A stretch of 11,921 nt of DNA. It comes from an uncultured Clostridia bacterium (lineage in GTDB: Bacteria > Bacillota > Clostridia > Oscillospirales > Ruminococcaceae). Below the pieces are notes generated by a model, which saw nothing but the letters and a program-made list of their open reading frames with translations, was not told the origin of the DNA and searched no databases. Of this stretch, positions 1 to 5,819 are shown in pieces (position 1 is the first letter of the stretch; each line of letters begins with the position of its first letter). A program made the position numbers and the translations under genes. The stretch covers positions 1 through 11,921 of the forward strand of contig CAMWNQ010000046.1 of NCBI GenBank assembly GCA_947175655.1. Reading direction: 5' to 3'.

Positions 1-123
1 GATACGGATTTACTAGTAACAACTATGTTATACAATTCATCAATTTTAGATCCTATTCTAGTTAATCTTCTTTTAAGAGCAGATAATCTAGTTTCAATAG
101 ATGAATTATTTGATGCTGTTTAA
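1..123 (+). CDS. 3' end of an unidentified gene (partial)
   Basis: Frame 1 of the plus strand is open from the first base to a TAA at 121-123, giving 40 residues that begin DTDLLVTTML and end SIDELFDAV. The other two plus frames and all three minus frames contain stops here, so this is the only open frame. The tail looks like leucine-rich helices followed by a short acidic end. I do not recognise a family. The stop lies 43 bases from the rpsU stop and the two genes converge. The hairpin between them would be weakened by A-C mismatches when read on the plus strand, so this gene has no obvious terminator of its own here. With so short a fragment it could also be chance. Confidence 0.45.
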   Translation, partial: DTDLLVTTMLYNSSILDPILVNLLLRADNLVSIDELFDAV

Positions 124-124
124 G

Positions 125-154
125 AAAATGAAAAGACGAGCCGAAGCCCGCCTC
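125..154 (-). terminator. Intrinsic terminator of rpsU
   Basis: On the minus strand, 12 bases after the rpsU stop, GAGGCGGGC (154-146) pairs with GCTCGTCTT (141-133) around a TTCG loop. That is nine pairs, three of them G-U, closed by the very stable C(UUCG)G tetraloop. TTTT overlaps the end of the stem and CATTTT follows. The G-U pairs become A-C mismatches on the plus strand, so the element is directional and belongs to rpsU. Confidence 0.85.
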
Positions 155-166
155 TCATTCACATTT

Positions 167-340
167 TTAATACTTACGCTTACGAGCTGCCTCAGATTTC
201 TTCTTGCGTTTTACTGAAGGTTTTTCATAATGTTCTCTTTTACGAACTTCAGCGATAACACCGTCTTTAGCACATGATCTCTTGAATCTCTTAAGAGCTG
301 TTTCTAAAGTTTCGTTTTTGCCTACACGAACTTCTGCCAC
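167..340 (-). CDS. rpsU: 30S ribosomal protein S21
   Basis: This encodes S21, a small, very basic protein of the 30S subunit that sits near the 3' end of 16S rRNA and assists initiation. The 57 residues match the family length. The family pattern is clear: AEVRVGKNETLE, then ALKRFKRSCAKDGVI, an EVRKREHYEKP segment, and a Lys/Arg-rich tail ending ARKRKY. I start at the GTG at 338-340, which has GGGAGGG (348-354) seven bases upstream. The open frame continues upstream to 412, but those residues are not S21-like and come from the leader. The gene stands alone between its own promoter region and a strong terminator, downstream of leuS on the same strand. Read-through from the leuS operon is possible because no terminator separates them. 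Confidence 0.95.
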   Translation of the reverse strand: MAEVRVGKNETLETALKRFKRSCAKDGVIAEVRKREHYEKPSVKRKKKSEAARKRKY

Positions 341-347
341 GTTTATT

Positions 348-354
348 CCCTCCC
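348..354 (-). promoter_or_regulatory. rpsU ribosome binding site
   Basis: GGGAGGG lies seven bases before the GTG at 340. This site decides the start codon in favour of GTG over the longer open frame. It follows the last paired base of the hairpin at 361-416 by only six bases. Confidence 0.8.
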
Positions 355-360
355 TTGTCC

Positions 361-416
361 ATAGAGGTATGTCTGCAATATAAACGCAAATGCGAATATA
401 CCGCAAGAACATCTAT
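361..416 (-). promoter_or_regulatory. Long imperfect hairpin just before the rpsU RBS
   Basis: The minus-strand RNA can form about 20 pairs in 56 nt. 416-413 pairs with 364-361, 412-409 with 372-369, 405-397 with 382-374 (nine pairs, two G-U), and 394-392 with 387-385 around an ATTT loop. A 4-nt bulge (368-365), a 3/1 loop and a UU/UU mismatch interrupt it. Its position directly upstream of the ribosome binding site suits a role in rpsU translation or mRNA stability; that role is inferred. The same bases contain a weak promoter match, so only one of the two roles may be real. Confidence 0.45.
377..406 (-). promoter_or_regulatory. Possible second, proximal rpsU promoter
   Basis: TTGCGG (406-401), an 18-base gap and TATATT (382-377) resemble a sigma-A promoter, three of six and five of six matches. 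It would start rpsU mRNA near 370, with a leader of about 30 nt. The match is modest in AT-rich DNA, and the same bases form the arms of the hairpin at 361-416. Confidence 0.3.
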
Positions 417-419
417 ACT

Positions 420-438
420 AAAATTCCTGAACGGAATT
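420..438 (-). terminator. Weak terminator-like hairpin in the rpsU leader
   Basis: AATTCC (438-433) pairs with GGAATT (427-422) around a five-base loop and runs into TTTT (423-420) followed by AG. The stem is only six pairs with two G-C, so termination would be inefficient. It could mark the 3' end of a small RNA made from the promoter at 686-714, or be a processing site. Confidence 0.25.
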
Positions 439-680
439 AATACAGCACCTCTTTTTTTTAAATCTATACAAAATATAAGAAAATGGCTTTTTTATTCATT
501 TACTTCAATCTACACTGGCATTTTCAGGAATGTGACAATAATGGGCATTATGGATTGTCTCATGTCAGTGAGGGATACCATTTCATTCCGCCCGTCACTG
601 CTGTTTATTTTAATTGACAATTTCTCTCACCACATAAAGAGGTGGGAAAATCCTTGTTATTTTTCTGTTAAAAGTAATAT
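420..680 (-). ncRNA. Candidate structured RNA (small RNA or rpsU leader)
   Basis: A perfect consensus promoter fires into about 340 nt of non-coding sequence before rpsU. No convincing protein is encoded in the minus direction. The RNA contains several hairpins. CAGUGA plus GGG (600-591, one C bulged) pairs with CCCUCACUG (574-566) as nine pairs around a 16-nt loop. GACAAU (559-554) pairs with AUUGUC (539-534). CAUU (532-529) may pair with AAUG (522-519). A further GGAAUG (589-584) matches CAUUCC (532-527) in an alternative, rod-like fold. The 3' end is unknown: it may be near 420-460, or the RNA may continue into rpsU as a long leader. I see no signature of RNase P, tmRNA, SRP RNA, a T-box or a riboswitch I know. 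A diverged 6S RNA is possible from size and rod-like folding, but I cannot confirm it. Confidence 0.5.
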
Positions 681-685
681 AGACT

Positions 686-714
686 ATTATATCACAATAA
701 TCAAAGTATGTCAA
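686..714 (-). promoter_or_regulatory. Consensus sigma-A promoter after leuS
   Basis: TTGACA (714-709), exactly 17 bases, then TATAAT (691-686): both hexamers match the vegetative consensus perfectly. Transcription should start near 678-680 and run toward rpsU. It lies only 28 bases beyond the leuS stop. Such a strong promoter fits a highly expressed product, either a stable RNA or ribosomal protein S21. Confidence 0.85.
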
Positions 715-742
715 GGATAATTTTTATTTTCTGATTTTTTTG

Positions 743-3151
743 TTATTTTGCTACAAAATTAACAAGCTTATTTGGTACATATATCTGTTTTATAATATTT
801 TTGCCGTCAAGAAGTTCCTTGATTTTGGAATCAGCAAGAGCATCAGCAATAACAGAATCCTTATCCTGATTTGTGTCAATCATCATTTTTGACTTTACCT
901 TGCCGTTAACCTGAACGACAATTTCTATTTTATCGTCATTGCAGAGTTCTTCACTGTATTCACACCACTTCTGCTCATTAAGTACACCGCCGAAATTCTG
1001 CTGTTCATAAATTTCTTCAGTAATATGTGGAGCAAAAGGATTCAGAAGTGTTATAAATGTGCGGAGTTCTCCTCTTGTGATTGAGCCTGATGCATATATA
1101 TCATTTATCAGAGCCATAAGTGATGCAATAGCAGTATTGAATTTGAGAGAATCAATATCTTCTGAAACTTTCTTTATAGTCTTATGGAAAGCTGAACGGA
1201 AACTTTCTCTGTAGTCATCACCATCAACAAGCATATCCTGAAGACCCCATACTCTGTCAAGAAATCTCTTACAGCCTTTTACACTGTTTTCACTCCAAGG
1301 TGCAGACTGTTCATAGTCTCCCATAAAGAGAACGTATACACGAAGCACATCAGCACCATAAACATCAACAACATCGTTAGGGTCAACAACGTTTCCGAGG
1401 GTTTTTGACATTTTCTGACCGTCAGGACCAAGAATAAGTCCCTGTGCAGTACGTTTTGCATATGGTTCAGATACTGGAACTTCTCCTATATCATAAAGGA
1501 ACTTATGCCAGAATCTAGAATAAATCATATGACGTGTAACATGTTCCATACCGCCGTTATACCAGTCAACAGGAAGCCAGTATTCAAGAGCTTCTTTTGA
1601 TGCGAATTCCTTTGTATTCTTAGGGTCGCAGTAGCGGAGGAAGTACCAAGATGAACCTGCCCACTGAGGCATTGTATCCGTTTCACGCTTTGCATCGTGA
1701 CCGCATTTAGGACACTTGCAGTTTACAAATTCATCAATTTTTGCAAGAGGACTTTCACCGTCTGACCCTGGTTCAAAATTATCAACAGGAGGAAGTCTGA
1801 GCGGAAGTTCATCATAAGGAACAGGAACTATTCCGCATTCTGGACAGTGTACAATCGGAATAGGTTCACCCCAGTATCTCTGACGATTGAACGCCCAATC
1901 CTTCATTTTATACTGTATACCCTTTTCACCGCAGTTCTTTTCTTTGATTACTTCAAGCATCTTTTCAATAGCATCTTTTTTATTGTCAATGCCGTTGAGG
2001 ACATCAGAATTTATCATTTCGCCGTCACCTGTATAAGCTTCCTTTGAAATATCACCACCCTTGATGACCTGAACTATATCAATACCGAATTTCTTTGCAA
2101 AGTCATAATCACGGCTATCGTGTGCAGGTACTGCCATAATAGCACCTGTACCATATCCCATCATTACATAGTCTGAAATATATATTGGTATTTCTTTACC
2201 TGTAACAGGATTTATACCGGTAAAGCCATCTATTTTAACACCTGTCTTATCTTTTACAAGCTGTGTTCTTTCAAATTCACTTTTCTTACTGCATTCTTTT
2301 CTGTATGCATCAAGCTCATCAATATTCTTTATTGAATCCCTGTATTTTTCGATAACAGGGTGTTCAGGAGCAATTACCATAAATGTAACGCCATAAAGAG
2401 TATCAGGACGTGTTGTATATATACGGAGCTTTTCACCGTTTTCTTTAATAGTAAAGTCAACAAAAGCACCTGTTGATTTACCTATCCAGTTTTCCTGCTG
2501 GAGCTTGATATTAGGGAGATAGTCAACATCTTTAAGACCTTCAAGAAGCTTGTCTGAATACTCTGTAATTCTGAGATACCATACTTCCTTAGTCTTATGT
2601 GTTATATCACTGTGACATACATCACATTTACCGCCCTGTGAATCCTCATTTGAAAGTACAACCTTACAGCTTGGACAATAATTTACAAGAGTTTTATCTC
2701 TGAATACAAGTCCCTTTTCAAACATTTTAAGGAATATCCACTGAGTCCATTTATAATATTCTTCATCTGTAGTATCTATGACTCTTGACCAGTCAAAAGA
2801 AAATCCGACTCTTTTAAGCTGACTTGTAAACTTTATAATATTATTATCTGTAACTTTTCTCGGATGAACTCCGGTTTTAATAGCAGTATTTTCTGTTGGG
2901 AGTCCGTAAGCATCAAAACCAATCGGGAACATTACATTATATCCCTGAAGTCTTTTTTTACGGCTTACAACTTCAAGACCTGAATATGCCTTGATATGTC
3001 CTACGTGCATACCAAATCCCGAAGGATATGGAAATTCAACCAATGCATAGAACTTTGGCTTTTCAGATTTATTTGAAGCTTCAAATGTTTTATTTACTTC
3101 CCAGTATTTTTGCCATTTAGATTCAACGGCACTGAATTCATATTTGCCCAT
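743..3151 (-). CDS. leuS: Leucyl-tRNA synthetase
   Basis: This class I enzyme charges tRNA-Leu with leucine in the cytoplasm. At 802 residues it is full length. The HIGH motif appears as HVGH at 49-52, within PYPSGFGMHVGH, and the KMSKS loop as KMSKT at 580-584. The editing (CP1) domain shows TTRPDT at 246-251 and the GYGTGAIMAVPAHD block with conserved HDSRDYDFA at about 332-352, so proofreading should be intact. Two cysteine pairs at 159/162 and 176/179, and another cluster at 436/439 and 480/483, look like the zinc knuckles of the family. The anticodon-binding and C-terminal parts (LLNPFAPHITEEIYE, VVQVNGKVKSK) are present. The ATG at 3151 has AAAGGA 13 bases upstream. It is the last gene of the operon, 33 bases after the small membrane protein. 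That gap leaves no room for a leucine T-box, so it should be transcribed with its upstream neighbours. Confidence 0.98.
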   Translation of the reverse strand: MGKYEFSAVESKWQKYWEVNKTFEASNKSEKPKFYALVEFPYPSGFGMHVGHIKAYSGLEVVSRKKRLQGYNVMFPIGFDAYGLPTENTAIKTGVHPRKVTDNNIIKFTSQLKRVGFSFDWSRVIDTTDEEYYKWTQWIFLKMFEKGLVFRDKTLVNYCPSCKVVLSNEDSQGGKCDVCHSDITHKTKEVWYLRITEYSDKLLEGLKDVDYLPNIKLQQENWIGKSTGAFVDFTIKENGEKLRIYTTRPDTLYGVTFMVIAPEHPVIEKYRDSIKNIDELDAYRKECSKKSEFERTQLVKDKTGVKIDGFTGINPVTGKEIPIYISDYVMMGYGTGAIMAVPAHDSRDYDFAKKFGIDIVQVIKGGDISKEAYTGDGEMINSDVLNGIDNKKDAIEKMLEVIKEKNCGEKGIQYKMKDWAFNRQRYWGEPIPIVHCPECGIVPVPYDELPLRLPPVDNFEPGSDGESPLAKIDEFVNCKCPKCGHDAKRETDTMPQWAGSSWYFLRYCDPKNTKEFASKEALEYWLPVDWYNGGMEHVTRHMIYSRFWHKFLYDIGEVPVSEPYAKRTAQGLILGPDGQKMSKTLGNVVDPNDVVDVYGADVLRVYVLFMGDYEQSAPWSENSVKGCKRFLDRVWGLQDMLVDGDDYRESFRSAFHKTIKKVSEDIDSLKFNTAIASLMALINDIYASGSITRGELRTFITLLNPFAPHITEEIYEQQNFGGVLNEQKWCEYSEELCNDDKIEIVVQVNGKVKSKMMIDTNQDKDSVIADALADSKIKELLDGKNIIKQIYVPNKLVNFVAK

Positions 3152-3184
3152 TTTATTAAAATATTCCTTTCATATTTTTGATAT

Positions 3185-3535
3185 TTATTTTCTGCCTATT
3201 TCAGTCCATTTATTTGTAAAATGCTGTCTGACATCTGCCACGGCAACCAGAAGTACACAACAGCCTATATCGATAATTCCTTCAAGAAGATAAATCCAGT
3301 TTGAGCCAATATTCGATATATTGTTTCCTAAATTTTTTATTACAACCAGACCTGTCAGAATAACAACCGCATAATTTATATACTGTAACCCTGTATAAAG
3401 CATAACAGCCTCAAAAACAGCATAGATGATATTTCCGAAAGAACCACCAAGAATCATATTCAACACTGATTTAACTATAAAATATACACCTATAAAAACA
3501 GCTATATTTCTGCCCCTGTCATTATTTGTATTCAT
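3185..3535 (-). CDS. Small four-helix membrane protein of unknown function
   Basis: I do not recognise the family. The 116-residue product starts MNTNNDRGRN. It has four hydrophobic stretches that look like membrane segments, at roughly residues 11-29, 35-50, 53-69 and 80-102, and ends in a short charged tail (NKWTEIGRK). There is no signal peptide or catalytic motif. I chose the ATG at 3533-3535 because AGGAG (3548-3544) lies eight bases before it. A GTG at 3542-3544 would add three residues and overlap the rsfS stop by four bases, but it would place that AGGAG against the start codon. It sits between rsfS and leuS in the operon, so it is probably co-expressed with translation genes, though nothing in the sequence says it works with them. 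Confidence 0.75.
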   Translation of the reverse strand: MNTNNDRGRNIAVFIGVYFIVKSVLNMILGGSFGNIIYAVFEAVMLYTGLQYINYAVVILTGLVVIKNLGNNISNIGSNWIYLLEGIIDIGCCVLLVAVADVRQHFTNKWTEIGRK

Positions 3536-3540
3536 AAAAA

Positions 3541-3900
3541 TCACTCCTGTATAAGATATTCACTTATATCAAGCTGTTCACCGTCTGCCCAGAGTCTTTC
3601 GAGCTGATAAAAACTTCTAGTTTCCTTATAAAATATATGAACAATAATATCTGAATAGTCAAGAATTATCCAAGTATTTCCGCTGTCTGATTCACGTCTT
3701 GTTGGTTCGATACCAAGCAGTGAAAGCTGATATTCAACTTCATCTGCGAGAGTTTTAGTATGTGTACTACTGTTTCCGTTAGCAATAACGAAATAGTCAG
3801 CAAGTATAGTAAGGTCTTTTACACCTATAACTTTTATTTCCTCTCCTTTTCTCCAATCGAGGGTTTGAATTATTTTTATAAGTTTTTCTTTCTGTTCCAT
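3541..3900 (-). CDS. rsfS: Ribosomal silencing factor RsfS
   Basis: RsfS binds ribosomal protein uL14 on the 50S subunit and blocks joining with the 30S, lowering translation when nutrients run short. The 119-residue product has the family's typical length and pattern: DLTILADYFVIANGNS at about 29-44, NTWIILDYSDIIVHIF at 75-90, and RSFYQLERLWAD at 95-106. The frame stays open to 3942, but I start at the ATG at 3898-3900, since homologues begin near MEQKEKL and AAAGG lies nine bases before it. It follows the LCP gene after 57 bases that hold a perfect AT palindrome, and its TGA is followed closely by the membrane protein. Association with nadD and yqeK is common in Firmicutes. Confidence 0.95.
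   Translation of the reverse strand: MEQKEKLIKIIQTLDWRKGEEIKVIGVKDLTILADYFVIANGNSSTHTKTLADEVEYQLSLLGIEPTRRESDSGNTWIILDYSDIIVHIFYKETRSFYQLERLWADGEQLDISEYLIQE
3544..3548 (-). promoter_or_regulatory. RBS deciding the start of the membrane protein
   Basis: AGGAG lies eight bases before the ATG at 3535 and within the last codons of rsfS. This favours the ATG over the GTG at 3544. Confidence 0.7.
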
Positions 3901-3935
3901 ATAAATAACCTTTCTTAAAAAAATGCATAATTTAT

Positions 3936-3953
3936 AATTCATAATTATGAATT
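3936..3953 (-). repeat. 18-bp perfect AT palindrome between the LCP gene and rsfS
   Basis: AATTCATAATTATGAATT is its own reverse complement. It begins four bases after the LCP stop codon. On the minus strand it is followed by ATAAATTATGCATTTTTTT. It could be a protein-binding site, a weak hairpin with a U-run, or one copy of a dispersed AT repeat. Only one copy is in the window, so I cannot choose. Confidence 0.5.
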
Positions 3954-3957
3954 TTTA

Positions 3958-5193
3958 TTATTCATCGCTGTAATCATCAAGCATATTTGTCTTTTGTTCA
4001 CCGTTTTGAATATCTTTAAGATTATCTGATGCATTATCGTTTGATGTATTCAGATAATCGGTTACAAGTTCAGTCAATGCACTGTTATATTCACCCATAT
4101 CAAGCTGATAAGGTCTGAAATATTCATTTATCATATCAAGTGCAGCTTCCTTGTGTACTGACCATACTGATGGTGGAGGATTATCTGAAGCGTAGACATA
4201 ATCCGGTGGATAGTAGTCAGCACCCTCTCCCGGAAGAAGATACACACTTACATTTTCCATATCAATTGTTGATGCAAGGTCAGCTATTTTACTGATGTCT
4301 TCAATACTCATATCAGTGAGAATATATTTATTATTATAAATTTCCCTGAGATAGCTGTAAAACTTGGTTCTTCCCTCATCTTCAATAATATTCATCATCT
4401 TGCTCATAGCAGCAGCAAGGAACTTTCTCTGATTTTTTACTCTTCCTATATCGCCTTCATCAGTAAAAGTTCTTCTGTATCTTACAAACCACTCAGCCTG
4501 TTCTCCTGAAAGAACACTGTAGCCGGCAGGAATTCTCTTATCTGCCTCATACATCATTTCCTGTTCAAGAGTTATAGGAATGCCTCCTATTAAATTAACC
4601 ATATCAACTATATCATAACAGTTTGTAGTTACATATGCATCAATAGGAATGCCGAAATTATCCTGAACAGCATTTACAACGCTCTGAATAGGACTTCCGC
4701 CTGAACTGTTATGACTGTAAACACTGTTGAACTTTCCGGTACTTACATTGGCATATGCACCGTCAGCACCCATAAATGTATCTCTTGGAATCTGGAGAAC
4801 GTGAAGACTTGCCTTTGCTATATCAAACTGAAAAATCCAGTTCACATCGTGATTCAATCCTTCTTCATCAAATCCAAGAAACAGCACTGTATATTGTCCC
4901 TCTATAATCTGAGGTAAATCCAGACCGTCTGTAAAATCAGGTGTAACAATATCAGTATTTATATCTGATACTGAATGTGATGTAAGTTCCCCTTCAATAT
5001 CAACAAGAGGTTTCCATCTCTTGAAAAACGTCACTATTGATATATTTTCAGTTACCTTTGTTTTTTTGTCCGTATATGAAATTATAGGCATAACCAGTAT
5101 CAATGTGATTATAATAAGTGAACTTATTATAATGGATGCAGATTTTACTGCAACATTTGTCAGTTTAGATGCTTTTCTGGATTTATTTTTCAT
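3958..5193 (-). CDS. LytR-CpsA-Psr (LCP) family cell-wall protein
   Basis: LCP proteins are membrane-anchored enzymes that transfer lipid-linked glycopolymers, such as teichoic acids or capsule, to peptidoglycan outside the cell. The 411-residue product has a basic N-terminus, one membrane segment at about 18-40, a linker, the LCP domain at about 101-265, and an Asn/Asp-rich tail (SNDNASDN, DDYSDE). Visible landmarks are LFLGFDEEG (104-112), QIPRDTF (134-140), KFNSVYSH (154-161), LIGGIPITL (201-209), LSGEQAEWFVRYRR (228-241) and GRVKNQRKFL (250-259). Putative active-site residues D109, D116, R137, R238, R240 and R251 are kept. The usual Arg/Ser-Asp-Thr wording after the first Asp is replaced by NHDVN, so the sequence is somewhat diverged. 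The ATG at 5193 has AAGGAG 11 bases upstream. It lies 23 bases after yqeK. The exact polymer cannot be told. Confidence 0.9.
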   Translation of the reverse strand: MKNKSRKASKLTNVAVKSASIIISSLIIITLILVMPIISYTDKKTKVTENISIVTFFKRWKPLVDIEGELTSHSVSDINTDIVTPDFTDGLDLPQIIEGQYTVLFLGFDEEGLNHDVNWIFQFDIAKASLHVLQIPRDTFMGADGAYANVSTGKFNSVYSHNSSGGSPIQSVVNAVQDNFGIPIDAYVTTNCYDIVDMVNLIGGIPITLEQEMMYEADKRIPAGYSVLSGEQAEWFVRYRRTFTDEGDIGRVKNQRKFLAAAMSKMMNIIEDEGRTKFYSYLREIYNNKYILTDMSIEDISKIADLASTIDMENVSVYLLPGEGADYYPPDYVYASDNPPPSVWSVHKEAALDMINEYFRPYQLDMGEYNSALTELVTDYLNTSNDNASDNLKDIQNGEQKTNMLDDYSDE

Positions 5194-5216
5194 TGTTATA
5201 TTATCTCCTTATACCG

Positions 5217-5795
5217 TCAATGGATTTTTTTCAGAAACCGTACATAAAAATTATATCCGTCAACGGTACAGTCAGGAAGAACCCCGCCTTTTTTCAGTAC
5301 AGATTCAATTGAAAACTTAAACGCTTCAAGCATTGCTTTTTCAAGATTCGAATAAACAAGCTTTCTCATTCTTTCAACATCTTTATAATCTCTTTCAGCC
5401 GAAACCAAATCCGCAAGATATACTATTTCTTCAAGCCTTGACATTCCGGCTCTTCCGACAGTATGAAAACGTATTGCATTTATAATATCAATATCCTCTA
5501 TGCCAAATTCCTTTTTCACAAAATAAGCACCGGCAATACCGTGCCACAATGAACGTGTATCAAGTTCTTCACGGCATACTGAAAACTTACTTTCCACTAC
5601 CATCTGATATTGTTCATCAGAAGGCAACTCCTTACATATATCGTGAAGGAGTCCAGCAAATTCAGCCTTTTTAGTATCCTCACCGTAAAGCTTGGCAAGC
5701 TTGATGCACTCTTCCGAAACATTTAAACTATGAATATAACGTTTTTTAGAGAGTCTTTCTTTAAGAAAAGCTTTTTTATCTGATATATTATACAA
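5217..5795 (-). CDS. yqeK: YqeK-type HD-domain Ap4A hydrolase (TTG start)
   Basis: YqeK proteins are HD-domain metal-dependent phosphohydrolases that cleave diadenosine tetraphosphate symmetrically to ADP. The 192 residues match family size. Metal-ligand candidates are H22 in IHSLNVS, H51-D52 in LLHDICKELP, H85 in LWHGIAGA, H111 in IRFHTVGR and D129 in YLADLVS. The start is a TTG at 5793-5795: no ATG or GTG lies in frame before H22, and AGAGGTG (5804-5810) is eight bases upstream. It follows nadD by 24 bases. In many Firmicutes nadD and yqeK are neighbours or fused, which fits a shared link to adenine dinucleotide metabolism. Confidence 0.93.
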   Translation of the reverse strand: MYNISDKKAFLKERLSKKRYIHSLNVSEECIKLAKLYGEDTKKAEFAGLLHDICKELPSDEQYQMVVESKFSVCREELDTRSLWHGIAGAYFVKKEFGIEDIDIINAIRFHTVGRAGMSRLEEIVYLADLVSAERDYKDVERMRKLVYSNLEKAMLEAFKFSIESVLKKGGVLPDCTVDGYNFYVRFLKKIH

Positions 5796-5803
5796 ATTAA
5801 AAA

Positions 5804-5810
5804 CACCTCT
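5804..5810 (-). promoter_or_regulatory. yqeK ribosome binding site before a TTG start
   Basis: AGAGGTG lies eight bases before the TTG at 5795. It supports this non-ATG start. Confidence 0.75.
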
Positions 5811-5819
5811 GCCTGATAT

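Noticed and set aside
341..412. N-terminal extension of S21 upstream of 340
   Set aside because: S21 is about 57-60 residues and begins with AEVRV-type sequence. The GTG at 340 has a strong ribosome binding site, and the extra residues come from a hairpin-forming leader.
461..685. AGTCTATA (685-678) matching TATAGATT (468-461) as the closing stem of a rod-shaped small RNA
   Set aside because: The -10 box ends at 686, so transcription should start near 678-680. Most of the 5' arm would then not be in the RNA, so I do not use it as evidence for 6S RNA.
355..720. A 121-codon open frame on the plus strand in the leuS-rpsU gap
   Set aside because: It runs against a perfect minus-strand promoter, covers its -35 and -10, has no good ribosome binding site, and its product looks like translated structured RNA with no recognisable domain.
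743..765. Hairpin at the end of leuS (ATTTTG/CAAAAT) as a terminator
   Set aside because: The six-pair AT-rich stem has a three-base loop and is followed by an A-run, not a T-run, on the minus strand.
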